In this document: positions 23,452-34,262 of the stretch, in pieces | How positions within the stretch are numbered: position 1 is the first letter of the stretch | How the letters are laid out: the number at the start of each line of letters is the position of its first letter | Origin: Amanita rubescens | Lineage: Eukaryota; Basidiomycota; Agaricomycetes; Agaricales; Amanitaceae | Direction: 5' to 3' | DNA length: 64,000 bases | Assembly: GCA_015039365.1 (NCBI GenBank) | Contig: WION01000117.1 | Location: 1-64,000 of the forward strand | The notes under the pieces: generated by a model | The model's database searches: none | Told to the model about the DNA's origin: nothing | Seen by the model: the letters and a program-made list of their open reading frames with translations, nothing else | Position numbers and translations under genes: made by a program

Positions 23452-25560
23452 TCAACCCGATGACGGGGTCTGAGAAGACTGCTCCGTACAGCCCATTGAA
23501 GCCGTAGTGGCGGAGAGATGCTCAGCTGAGCATCTAGAGACCGAAAAGGTCTCGATAGAGCCGGTTATACCAGCTCTAAATCTAATAGAGGTCAAGCGGC
23601 CTCTAGACTCCACTAAACGACAGCCTACATCTTTGGCTGTCAGTAAGATAGAAATGAGCGCACGCCCGCACTCACCTATCCCCTCAATGGCCCTCATGCC
23701 ATTTGCTCTCTCGCCTGCCATCCTTTCGCAGGCCGATTCCCTCAGCGAGTCGAGCATGAGGCTCGACCGGCTAGTCTTGACACCTCTGGACGATGGAGGC
23801 CCCCAACGGTATCCCTACAATGCTGTTAACCTCCTATTCACCTTGAGTGCTTCTGATCATAAGATGGGCCTGCTACCTGTCTCCAAGCCTGTCTTCCCCC
23901 GGGATCACTCCTGCAGCCTTCTGAGCATCGAGCATTGGTGGTGGGCTCATGGTAAACCACCGAATATCGTGGTTAAGGCCAAACGACGACCTAATAACGT
24001 CGTTAATACGAAATTCGGCTTAAGTGTTTTAAAGCACTTACTGTCTGTTGAGGCAGCCCTCATACTGCCTATCCTATCTGCACGCCTGCTGCGGATATCG
24101 AGTCTTTGTCACCCGAGTATTGGACTCGCTTGCCCAGTTCATAAGCCATCCATTTGGATAGTCTGTAGTCAGCTTCTATACGAAGTTGTCAATACAACGA
24201 GCGAACGAAAGGGAATAGCTACGAACCTTAGCGGGCCCATCAACACACTCAACTGTGACACTCCCGTCATCTCCCATCCCTCTCGTCTCCATGGCTGTGG
24301 GTTGCAGATGCCGAGTAGTATCGCGTCGTTATCGTCATTGTTTGCTTCAACTGTGACACTCCCGTCATCTCCCATCCCTCTCGTCTCCATGGCTGCGGGT
24401 TGCAGATGCCGAGTATCGCGTCGTTATCGTCGTCATTTGCTCGAAGCTGTCTTTGGACAGCATAACTAGTTGATTTCCGAGTCGACTAACTTGTATCTAT
24501 GTAAATTAAACATAAATTCTATGAATTAGATTTAAAAACTATGTTTGAGTCATTACATGACTCACTTAATTATTATTATGCTAGGTGGGACTTGCTGAGC
24601 CCATCTATAATCTTGTATTCCTCCTTTCTTGAAGGGGGAAGGACTTGGGATGAGTCGTTGTTGATTCTCCTGGGTCCTAGCATGGGGAGAGCTTTAATAG
24701 GATCCCCAATACAATACAATACGAGAACTCACCTGAGTTCTCTCTAGACCCAGCGTGAACGCTGAGTCTAACCCGCGGACGACTAGTAGCCTAGTCCACA
24801 ATACTCCAGGACTCTTTCGAGTCCTCCTTAGGCCTAAAAACAGCTGATCCAGTCGAAAGGAACACTGGACTGAGGAATCGAGATGCACCAGTCCCAAACT
24901 GCGACACGCAGCATATTGCGCCCTTTCATCACCTCCAGTGGTCTCCCGCATACGGTCGTGATGTGTAAGCTCGTAGGGCTCTCTCCAAGTCCTAGCCTTG
25001 CTGTAGTTGTCCTGCCGAGCGAGAAGAGGCAGACTCTAAGTCCTAACCTTGAAGCCGACACTTGGGTCCAGGCCTCAGATGTCGCAAGGACTGGTCTTGA
25101 GTCCTCGTATTGCGCCGTCCTCAGTTTGGCTAACACGGATTCAACCGCAGTACCTATGTGTCATCCAGATGGTCAGTAAGGAAGGAAAGAGAAAGAGAAA
25201 GACGAGGGACGCACCGTATAGCCAAGCCGCCCTCACGCGGCTATTCTCCCTCCTCCTCTTTCTCCTCGGATCGCAGTCGCGGGCTAGAAGGGAACAAACG
25301 GCTCTTGTAGCCGTTAATATTCGGAGCTCTCACTTGTGAGAGCTCTCATCACCGTTCTTATCGCTAGGGGCTCTAGTGATAAACAAGGCTTGACGTGCGC
25401 ACGCTCTAAATTCAGCCAGTCACACGATGTGACGACCTTCCATACTAGGAAGGAACGTCGAAATTCGACACGCTCCTCGCGTCTAATGTTCTACTGGCTG
25501 TAGAACTTCACAAACACCATCGTAGATGTTCGCTTTTGTGGTGGATAGACTCATATGTTT
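23452..25560 (-). pseudogene. Hairpin-studded, intron-rich locus, right copy
   Basis: Same organisation and orientation as 1000-5860. Minus-strand introns with GTGAGT/GTAAGT donors lie at 23625-23675, 23991-24041 and 24176-24226 (each 51 nt). The intron at 23625-23675 joins an upstream peptide ending ...MRAIEGIG to a Ser/Arg-rich exon in an open frame, so this copy is more coding-like than the left one. The exon before that intron aligns with the left exon ending at 3342: both carry the GTCGAG.../CTCGAC and GGC-atgagg-GCC hairpins at the same spacing. Other perfect inverted repeats are 23516-23535, 23537-23553, 23586-23605, 23619-23641 and 24446-24461. A 98-bp tandem duplication in one exon (24250-24445) shifts the frame. 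No protein family is recognised. Around 25380-25560 only hairpins are visible. Confidence 0.45.
24250..24445. repeat. 98-bp direct tandem duplication
   Basis: The segment starting CAACTGTGACACTCCCGTCA at 24250 recurs at 24348 with a few differences (GTAGTATC against GTATC; GTCATTG against GTCGTCATT). It lies inside an exon of the right hairpin-studded locus. Because 98 is not a multiple of three, it disrupts that reading frame. Confidence 0.85.
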
Positions 25561-25675
25561 ATCCCACAGATTAATCTTAGAGAATTTTAATTTTTACTTC
25601 AGTGAAAATGATGATTTCCCTATTATACTGCATTAAATGTGCTTCACACAATCTATACTTCTCTATGCAAATCGT

Positions 25676-26004
25676 ATCATGATCGTGAATAGATCACAAG
25701 TGATCATGAATGGATCATGATGACCCACAATGATCCATGACTGATCACGATTGCATGTGCATGGTCTCAAAGAATGATCATGAACATTCACTGTGGTTCA
25801 CAAGTGTTCATGAGGGAATCAGTATATAATGGCTTAATACAATAACTACTATTCATGGCTGTTCACAGCTATTCATGCGCAATCATCGTGGATAGCTAAT
25901 GATCATTAGTGATCACGAGTGATCATTAATGATCACGCTTGTTCATGATGATCTACAGTGATCACGAGTGATCATTAGTGATCATTAATGATCATTAATG
26001 ATCA
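25676..26004. repeat. Phased TGATCA palindrome cluster
   Basis: TGATCA recurs in exact 10-bp steps: four sites at 25900-25935 and five at 25959-26004, with spacers CGAG, TTAG or TTAA. Scattered TGATCA, TTCATG and TCATGA variants extend left to 25676. It lies directly upstream of the gene starting near 26152, and a TATATAA-like box sits at about 25822. A 10-bp period puts all sites on one face of the helix, as expected for either a cooperative binding array or a simple-repeat expansion. Confidence 0.7.
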
Positions 26005-26151
26005 CAGCTTGTTGTCCAATTTCGCGGAGCAAACGCGAGTCATGTACGTATCGATTTTCAATTTGTCATTATTATAAATATTAAAGTTGATGCGCCCACA
26101 GTTAATAAAAATGTGAAGTTCTGTGATCTCAATGACGAGGACAAACAGAAA

Positions 26152-26933
26152 ATGGCTGGTGAGTATACATGCGCATATTTTACGTTCAGCTCTCATATCA
26201 ATGGACAGAGGAGGTCAAAAAGACGGTCTTGAAATATTGGGGTGGCGCACAAGACATTCCTGCAAAGCTCCGACGTCTGATCCGCGAAAACCAGTCTCTT
26301 GTTCCAGAAGCCGCTACAAGAAGTCGTGGGCTGGCCCTGGAATGTCTAACGACACAGAATTTCAATGTTTTCTGTCCTTATCACCACACGATCGACAAGG
26401 CCGGGACAAAAACTGATGGGAAGGATGGGCAGAAATACGTCCTGAATGGTGTCCCACTTCCACGAGAAACTGTCCATCCAGATGCCATTAAGGCACTTAA
26501 GACAAAGAAATCAGCATTGTACACGTCGAAGGGGGAATTCCGCAGTCCTCGCCTGCGGGACGGATATTTAAACTGCGGTTGCGAGATTGACGAGGCACTA
26601 ATGGATTTCTATTTTTGGAAGACTTGGACGCTAACCGGTGTGGTGAATGGGGAGAAAGTAACGGAATCCATGCGGGACCAGCGCTTCCCACCCCGGCTAC
26701 GTGCTTTCCTCGTGAAACACTTCCAAGATTGGACGTGCTTGACAATCGATGACCTCTATACAGGCAGCTATTATCGCACTCCAGAACATCATCAGGGAGC
26801 AATGTACTTCAAGCAGCTGGAGCGGATTCTTGCAAAGTATAACGATTTGCAGGAGAAGTTGGGTGGACCGAAGTTGAGCCTTGAAGAGGCCGAGGGCGAA
26901 TTCAAGGTCCCCGGGCCCGACGACGAGTTCTAA
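26152..26933 (+). CDS. Unknown protein, about 240 aa
   Basis: Start chosen at the ATG at 26152 (AAACAGAAAATGGCTG). A 50-nt intron (26159-26208, GTGAGT..ACAG) joins it in frame to a long exon that ends with TAA at 26931. The frame is also open upstream to about 26010, so an extra 5' exon is possible. The product is mixed-charge and soluble, with no signal peptide or membrane segment. It has a Cys/His segment (FCPYHH; NCGCEID), a Trp/Tyr-rich middle (FYFWKTW, DWTCLTID) and an acidic C-terminus. I do not recognise the family. TE-derived or fungal lineage-specific origin are both possible, given the repeats on either side. Confidence 0.6.
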
Positions 26934-27039
26934 GTACATAAAGCTACTGCTGTCTCACTTGATTTTGAAATAATAATGTCGTTATGATTATGTTGGGACT
27001 GGAATTATACTAATAAACTAGAGCCTCAGATTAGACAAC

Positions 27040-27590
27040 GGTGTTGAAGAGTCGGGTTAAACAATGATGGTGCTAAGGCACTATGGACAGGTCAGGTAAC
27101 GGTGGTGTTCAAAAACCGGTTAGATGACGGTGGTACTAAGACACTGTGGGAGGCTGAGCCAGCCATGGTGTTGAGAAACCGGTTAGGTGATGGCGGTGCT
27201 ACGGCACCGCGGAGAGGCCAGCTGATGGCAGTGTTGAAAAACCGGCCGGGAGACGGTGGTGCAAAGGCACTATGAGCAGCTCAGCCGGTGGTGGTGTTGA
27301 AAAACTAGTTAGGTAACAGCGGTACTAAGGCACCATGAACAGGTCAGCTGGCAGTGGTGTTGAAAAACTGGCTAGGTGATGGCGGTGCTACGGCACCGTG
27401 GACAGGCCAGCTGATGGCAGTGTTGAAAAACCAGTTGGGAGATGGCGGTGCAACAGTACCATGAACGGGTCAGCTGGTGGTGGTGTTGAAAAACCGGTTG
27501 AGTGATGGCGGTGCAAAGGCACCGTGAGCGGGTCACCCGGTGGTGGTGCTATGGCACTGTGGGCGAGTCAGCCAGCAGCGGTGTCCATAC
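27040..27590 (+). repeat. Degenerate ~62-bp minisatellite with 3-unit higher order
   Basis: Eight to nine diverged units begin GGTGTTGAAAAACCGGTTAG, starting near 27040, 27102, 27168, 27230, 27294, 27356, 27418 and 27483. Units three apart resemble each other most: the units at 27168 and 27356 share CTACGGCACCG and AGGCCAGCTGATGGC. This implies a roughly 188-bp higher-order repeat. Confidence 0.8.
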
Positions 27591-27599
27591 TGGCGGCAG

Positions 27600-28400
27600 T
27601 TGAGTTGGGGCAAATGGGCTGAATATAAGCGAGCAGTCGAGGCCAGAGGTTGTGGTCGGGCTCAGCGGCATCCACGCTGATGCCAGGGTCGGCTTCAACA
27701 GTTTCCGCCGCTGGTCCAGCTGAGTCGGGCCGATTAGATGGTTGCCTTGGGCAGAGGAACGGGGTTGGAATGCGGACGCGCTCCCCACCACTGATGCGCA
27801 GTGTCAGTGAAGATAGTCGCGGTCAGACATGACTGTAAGGAACGTACGGGCATTAGCGGAAAACCAAGTGTTGGAGCACCGTCCAAGCAGGGGGTGGCAG
27901 CAGTGAAAGGAAACCATGGGCAGCCGGGCAGGCGGTGATGAATGGAAACCACGGGCTTTGGCGTGAGAGATGGTGCTGGAACATCGTCGAGGCAAGGCAA
28001 TGGCAGACACGGAATGCAGGGTCCAACCGACTACGGCTTAGCGACAAGTGCGGCCTGGTTCAACCAAGGCGGGACTAAGTCAGCGCAGGGGCTGGCAACT
28101 GATCCGAAGTCGCGATCACCGGCGACGAGCAATGGGAAGCAGCAGCGAGAAGGGGAAAGGGAGGCGAGACCTGATGCAGGAGCGCCGGTCAAAGGGGGTT
28201 TGCGGAATGGTGCAGGAGCACCGGCCACGGCCAGGCGAAGCAGTGATGGTGAGGGAGAACTTGAGAGGTAGTTGAATGCGCAGCGTTAGTGAAGGGTGTC
28301 GAAGTGAGACATAACCGTGAGGGGAACACACGGGCGTGCCAGAAATTTGCAGGAAGAACGTTACTGTTTGTAACGGCTGGGAGGTCACGCGTTATCCGGG
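27600..28400. repeat. GC-rich stretch with two diverged direct repeats
   Basis: A segment beginning ATGCGCAGTGTCAGTGAAG at 27794 recurs, diverged, at 28276, 482 bp apart; similarity extends about 60 bp, to CGTACGGGC and CACACGGGC. Between them are G/A-rich open frames on the plus strand, with no splice pattern or recognisable domain. I regard the region as decayed repeat DNA. Confidence 0.5.
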
Positions 28401-28779
28401 TCGTTGCGCCTGAAAAGTAAGTTTTCTGATCTTGGCAAGCACGGCCTATTTACGATGATAAAAAGTTTTAAACTTGAACAGTTGACATTGAATCCGGCGA
28501 TGTGTGCGGGGGTGATTCAGGAAGATTCGAGGTTGACTAGGAGGAGATGGATATTGGGTGCCTGGTACGGTTTTCTTTTTTCTTGCAAGAGACGCTTGAG
28601 ACTAATAACGGATGGATAGGTTTATGATGAACGTATATACGGTATTTGATGCGAACCCCGAGACTCCACAAGTTGGGTTTGGGACGCTGCGGCACAGTGC
28701 GGCACTCGGTGTCCTAGATCATAGATATTTCGAGAGCATGAGGGATAAGAAAAGTAAGAGAAGTCGTAACATAGACTAA

Positions 28780-28890
28780 TGGTGTTGGAATCGGATGTAC
28801 GGCCGCCGAGGAAGACGACAGCCGCTGGTACGGCTGGACACGCGCTGTGCGCAGGAGGTGGAACCGGGGGAGACGGAGAGGCGGATGGAG
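28780..28890 (+). repeat. Dispersed repeat shared with 48045-48165
   Basis: GTTGGAATCGG...ACAGCCGC...GGCTGGACACGCGCTGTGCGC...GAGACGGAGAGGC aligns by eye, at roughly 75% identity, with 48045-48165, which lies in the kinase cluster just after a methyltransferase relic. The origin is unknown. Confidence 0.5.
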
Positions 28891-28899
28891 ATGGAGGAC

Positions 28900-30300
28900 A
28901 AGGGGTAGACGACGAGGGAGCGTAGGAGGCGGGCGAGGACTCGGCGAGGGAGCGTTTGAGGATACGGCCCTGTGCGCCGAGAAGATTTCGTTGTTACACT
29001 ATAGTCTATATAAGTCGCTAATCTACGGACGAATACTAAGTGATTCCTATTCGAACACCCCGCTCCCCTCGCTATATTTCAACAAATGGACATCATACAT
29101 ATACAACAGACTTTATACCAGTATTAGTTGTATCTTAATTATCGAGAAATAGAGCTAGATCTTTTAATGCATCGAATGTCTCTTCGTCCTCCATTTACTA
29201 CCGCATACGTTAATGATAGCCAGCTGATAATATAGTACTTTTTTAAAATAGAAATGCTATACGTTATGCGATATGTGCAAAAGCAATAGTTCCGAGGCCT
29301 GAAAGGACCTCGGGCATGATGCGAGTTTCGTGACGTTGTACTGGCTGGGTTGTTTGACGCAGCTCAAAAGACCGCCGTTGGCATTGGAGTTGTTCTTGGT
29401 AGCTGAGGCCTTGGATGACATCTCAAGAGCTGCTATTCGTTGCGTTACTGAGTTGTATCGATCCAAAACTATATACTATATACTGATCATGATCGTGTTG
29501 AATCAGCCGACATTCTGAGAAATGAGACGGACCGTGAACCATTTGTAGTGTAAAATCACCTTCCGACTTTACGATCGCGCGCGTCACCTGAATCCAACCG
29601 CTTTCCCACATAAAAAAGGCACAGCAATGCCCAAGTAGTCATTAAATTCCCACACCCGATAATAACCGGTTTTATGGATCAGACGTTCGCGTTATAACCG
29701 CTGTTTTATGTATCAAGATGTATTGCCTGATATCACTCCCTGTTGCCGTACCTGGATTCCTAGACCTAGCTGATGCTATTTTATTCGGACCATTCTTTCG
29801 CACTCAGATTTCGAGTCACTAGCGTGTTCTGTTCTACGTAACGTATGGCCGAAGTTTGAAGGCCATGCGTAAAATTCGATCTGATTGCGAAGGTGACTCG
29901 AAGTCCGACACTGATGGAAACGACTCTTTGTTTTGCAGCAAGTAGGTTCTCAGCGGCGTGCTACAGCGGCGTTCGCAATCCGGACGTGATATTTGATTTG
30001 ATTATCTGATGCTGGCACGACCATATTTCAGTACCATCGATGGTGTGTTACGTGTATGCAACGGTGATCTGATCTAGTTTTCGTGTAAGATGTAGCAGGA
30101 TGTAGGGTGAGAATAGTGGGTCACGAGGGATAAATGGAGAGGAGTTTTGTGGAAATGGCCAGGTGGTAGTAGCATCGGCGTAACCTGCGTGGCTTTGGCA
30201 CATCATGACAGCTCCAAGGGATGATTGACGAGCTAAGGTGAGACGACAGTGACCTTGATGACGGTTACCCAAGGGTCGAGATGCATATGTTATCGCACTT
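28900..30300. other. No gene recognised
   Basis: Intergenic sequence of mixed composition. Short open frames exist on both strands but have no supporting start, splice or domain signals. I see no tRNA-like or rRNA-like structure. Confidence 0.4.
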
Positions 30301-30306
30301 GCGAGG

Positions 30307-30313
30307 TATAAAG
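30307..30313 (+). promoter_or_regulatory. TATA box of the small secreted protein gene
   Basis: TATAAAG about 200 bp upstream of the ATG at 30509. It is followed by CT-rich sequence typical of fungal transcription starts and by a possible 5'-UTR intron (GTAAGT at about 30436, AG before 30500). Confidence 0.45.
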
Positions 30314-30508
30314 CTGCGCTCGAAGGCTCAACTGGTCTCTACATTCAACTCCCCCCCCTCAGAGCTGGTCTCTACATAAATCCTTGTTAAACATTAAACC
30401 TCAGTGCAGGTCACCATCCAAAAGTCGTCCACTCAGTAAGTGCAAGCAAACCCAAACCTGAATTCCATAATAATCACTCACTGGCGTAGTATTATAAGCA
30501 TACCATCA

Positions 30509-30934
30509 ATGAAGTTATCCCTGCGCGCGTTAACTTTCTTCGTGCTTGGCGCTTCTGTCATGGCATCGCCTGTGCCTGCTTTAATTACTGCTACGAGCGT
30601 ACAAGGTCCCTGGACAAGGGAGGACAATGTACACTACTCTTTTGATCTCAAATTAGTATTATGAATCTCATATGCCCTCGATAGCACGGACAGTCATTCG
30701 ATATCAGGGGCGGAACGATAAATATCTTGAGTGGTATAACTGAAGGCCAACTACCACCCAACAGTCATTGGGTACAACATGCCAATGGAAAAGTCAGTGG
30801 TTTTCCGCAAATTAAAAAACTAGACATTTTACATGCGATGCACTTTGCAGAGGCTGCAGATTGGTAGTGTCAACGGCAATACCGTCCAGGTTATTTATTC
30901 TGGGACCGGGCTTTACCTTCACCTAAACCCATAG
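30509..30934 (+). CDS. Small secreted protein (about 100 aa)
   Basis: The ATG at 30509 opens a classic signal peptide: a Lys/Arg-containing start, a hydrophobic core LTFFVLGASV and a cleavage-like MASPVPA. Two short introns give a continuous frame to TAG at 30932. One starts at about 30607 or 30658 and ends GGACAG at 30693; the other is 30791-30848 (GTCAGT..GCAG) by phase. The mature part reads as a soluble, Gly/Asn-rich domain (GGTINILSG, LQIGSVNGNTVQV, YSGTGLYLHL) without cysteines, so it is not a hydrophobin or a typical Cys-rich effector. The first intron boundary is uncertain. It is presumably exported; the function is unknown. Confidence 0.55.
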
Positions 30935-32180
30935 GGAGTGGGTATCATGACAGTGTAAATGTAGACGCCTCAGTAATCTATAGGATGAAATTAGGTGAAT
31001 TGTGCAGCACCTTAGCAAGGCAATTATTGTCGATTGCGTGTAAGATTTTTACCTGTATACATGGTCTGTTGAGGTTCGCATTGGCCAGAACAGGTGGCCG
31101 AAGAGGCGTGTCAAGGACACTGCAGATTCATCCTGAATCACCCGCAGGAGGGTTTTACCAAACATGTCCCGCCAGACGAAAAGCTGGACTCATGTGATCT
31201 CGTGACCTGTTTTTGCCCTTTTCTTTGGCCCGTAAAAGTAGATAGTAGCCCGAGTTTGGCCCAATTTTTTGGCGCACCTGATCTTATGCTTGCTTTCGCC
31301 CTTTCCCACCACCTGGGTTCGCGTTTGCAACGGTGGCCTTCAATTAATTCTGCTACAACGTTAAGCTAGTGAACTCCAATTCGACGAATGAGTGGATGCT
31401 CGTCATATGATCCTGTTGAGCTCTCTCTCTTTCTTTCATCAGGCATCGGGAAACCATTATTTCGGGAAACAACCACATTTCATTGCATGTTACCCCTTTT
31501 CGTTTGCCTAACGTTCTGTTTATTCACCCTTATGAGCCCATCGACGATCATACACGCGTCAAAGATGTTTTCATGTTGAGAGTCCTCACGGACGCTCCTC
31601 AAGAATTAGCTCATCTTTTCGATTATCAACTTATCGTGTTAAATTCCATTCGCATGGACGACGAAGACTCGGAAGAGGCGGAACTAGAGTCTAACCACGT
31701 ACGTCATAATTCACTCTCTCGGGCACATGGTAACATTGACGTCAGACAAGCGTTGAAGCCGTGGAATGGGTCCGGCATTCTAACCCTTCTGATGCCGCAA
31801 ACTTGATTTGCATTTACATGGGACCCAAGTACGACGTTCCGTCGGACGTGAAAAGGACAACTTTTTCCAAATAAAGAGGTCGTTCAAATAAGAGAGTCAT
31901 GGTTGCACTTGCTGCTCCGCAAGCGACGGGTAAATTGGGAAATGACGAGACGAATGCACCTGTGCCGATCCCCTCTGCCGCCGGTACGGCTCTTTTCCCT
32001 CTTCTCACATTCAGACTTGAGCTCTTTTTGCTTAGATATCAAGCTGGGCGCGATGTATGACCTGCCTTCTTGATGATTACGGCGGTCCCGCCTTCAATCA
32101 CGAATACTGCGGGATCTCTGATTCCTCCCTGGTCCGAATACGACAACCTGTGGACCGGAACAGTAGTGTTTGTTAAAGTA
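30935..32180. other. No confident gene; one coding-like frame
   Basis: A plus-strand frame at 31483-31806 has coding-like residues (VLFIHPYEPIDDHTRVKDVF, then an acidic DDEDSEEAELE patch) and could be the exon of an unrecognised gene, but I cannot connect it to others. The expected N-terminal exons of PEX3 should lie just left of 32187, and I could not find them. Confidence 0.3.
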
Positions 32181-32186
32181 TCACTC

Positions 32187-33655
32187 AGAGTTAGAACTCT
32201 GGAACGAAGTGAAGATGCTCAGTACGCCCCCATTCACCACTCTGATAAAGTATCGCTGACCTGAATACAGCATTCACGAGGACACTAACAACTCTATACT
32301 CAATTACACTCCTCTGTCTTCTTACAACGATCCAACTAACAGTACTCGCACGGTCCAAGTATGTCAACTCTGTCCTTGACGTGGAACGCGAAGAAAGGTT
32401 ACAAGAGCAACTAGAGTCAGAGTTATCTTTACCCAATCTCCTGCTAAGTCATTCAACAAAAATGATTCAAGATTTGCTATCCGTGGACTTGTCGATGCTC
32501 GAAGATGAGGCGGAGAAGGGGGAGTTAGAGGGGGATATGATTACGGAGGAAGTTGAGCGGAAGTTTTTGACCCTGAGTTGGTGGATATTGCACGTGGGCT
32601 GGAAGGACGTTGGGGAGAGGGTGAGAAGAGGAGTAGAGGAAGTGTTTGAAGGGTTTGTACGCTTTGTTTTTCGTCATCTGTTATGGATACATGCTGATAC
32701 TGCTGCAGCGTCTCTCTCAAAACCAAACTTGGTGCGATTGATCTTCATCGTCTAATCAGAGACGTGCGGAGGCGCGTAGAACATGAGGTCACCTTTGAAG
32801 GGCATGGGCGAAGAATCAAGTAAGTCACATAATGAACTACGTTCGCGCCGTACTAACTAAGCCTTAGCTTCCTATCGACTTTACTTCCTCCTACACCAGA
32901 GATGATCCAACATGTGCTAACACAAGGAGGATTCCTCTCTGAATCGTCACCAGACCCATCTACATTGCGGGATGATCAATCATCGCAAACACACGATACC
33001 ACAACACAATCATTCTCTGAACTATCTCATGAATTTGACGCGTCGCCGGCTACCGGATTATCGGGCATGTTTAACAACTCTCGCAATCCGCATAACGTTG
33101 CTCCCATTTTGTCTCCCAATCCACCTGAATCCAACTGGTGCACATAATCACGCGCACCACCGAAACGGCATTGACCAAGACGCGGATGCATGCATAGACT
33201 GCGCTTCCATTTCCTATCTGCCACCACATCCTGAAACACACCCACATCCCATGCTGAAGCATGTCCAAGATCCTCCATTCGTGTCGCTCGTAGAAGAGAC
33301 GCGAGCGGTCATCACGTCACCCGATTTCGAATACGTCCTGGAGGCGTGTTTGGACTCTGCGACTTCGGTGTTGTTTGAAGGGCTCGAGAAGAGCGTGTTT
33401 GTCGCGAGTGAAGATGCGCCGGGGGAGGAAGTGCGGATACGATTAGCTGGACTGTTACCTGGATTGGCAAAGTGGAGCCGGTTAGCGCTCCGTGGGTTAC
33501 CGAACGAGTTGGTTGACGTGAGTTATTTCATCTTATCCGGAGATAACGTGCGTGCCTTAATACTTTATTTGTAGTCTCTATTGGTGCTTCGCGAGGTTCC
33601 GTGTCTGTCCGCGATTGTATTCTCGAAATTCGAGGAGAAAGTGAAAGTGTTGTGA
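32187..33655 (+). CDS. PEX3: Peroxin-3 (PEX3), 5' end not resolved
   Basis: PEX3 is the peroxisomal membrane protein that docks PEX19 and is needed to insert other membrane proteins into peroxisomes. Recognised blocks are LWNEVKML-TFTRTLTTLYS, the signature LSWWILHVGWKDVGERVRR, VSLKTKLGAIDLHRLIRDVR, VTFEGHGRR, FVSLVEETRAVI, LFEGLEKSVF and VRIRLAGLLPGLAKWS, ending PCLSAIVFSKFEEK. Introns: 32222-32270, 32653-32708, 32821-32868 and 33518-33574, all phase-compatible. Two problems remain. The conserved N-terminal membrane anchor was not found upstream. Between the exon open to 33147 and the exon resuming by about 33150 I found no phase-compatible intron, which suggests a frameshift or a non-canonical splice in the variable loop. 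Function is therefore uncertain even though the family assignment is firm. Confidence 0.85.
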
Positions 33656-34262
33656 TAGTTGTAGCTGCAATCCTCTGCAATCACATGTTAGATTTACAAG
33701 TCTCACGTTCTGCAGGGATACAACCATCAACGGATCGACAGCCTCGATCAACCCATGGCCAAACATGTGCTTTAGATTACCTACGGCCTGTTCTTGCTGT
33801 CAAGGGTTAAAAGAATTATTATGACAGATCTGACCAAATGCACGCAAACGAACCAGATAAGAAAGGATACATGAATATTGAATGCTTCTAACGCCCGTAA
33901 TGTGAAATTTAAATGAACGCTTTCCAGTCCGTTGAAGTTTACATGTTCGATATCGGATTGCACTGCAATTGTCAACGTTAGTCCAGTGGACGGGCATGAG
34001 CTCAAGTTGTGGGGGTGACGGCCATTTATAGCAATGCCCGATTATTTGCGCGCCATATGCGCCCACCTCCCGCATTGAACCAAAGTTCTAGCGCTTATCC
34101 ACCCTCTTACCATGTAGCGAATCCTACTTTCAAGGCGAGCAGAATAGGGCAATCGCGGGAAGAGACTAAACATATCATGGGGTCAAATAGCATATCGATA
34201 AAATTCCATAATATATGCATGTATTCGTAAGAGACATTACTCAACTGCTCGCTTGCAAGTCC
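33656..34262. other. Intergenic between convergent PEX3 and MFS genes
   Basis: About 600 bp between the 3' ends of PEX3 (plus) and the permease gene (minus), with no coding or RNA gene features recognised. Confidence 0.5.

Noticed and set aside
23507..24469. 320-codon plus-strand frame in the right hairpin-studded locus
   Set aside because: It is antisense to exons and crosses three minus-strand introns with good GT-AG and branch signals; the minus strand is the better coding candidate.
30985..31369. Two overlapping plus-strand frames of 70-91 codons
   Set aside because: No domain, poor start context and no compatible splice sites; chance open frames after the small secreted protein gene.
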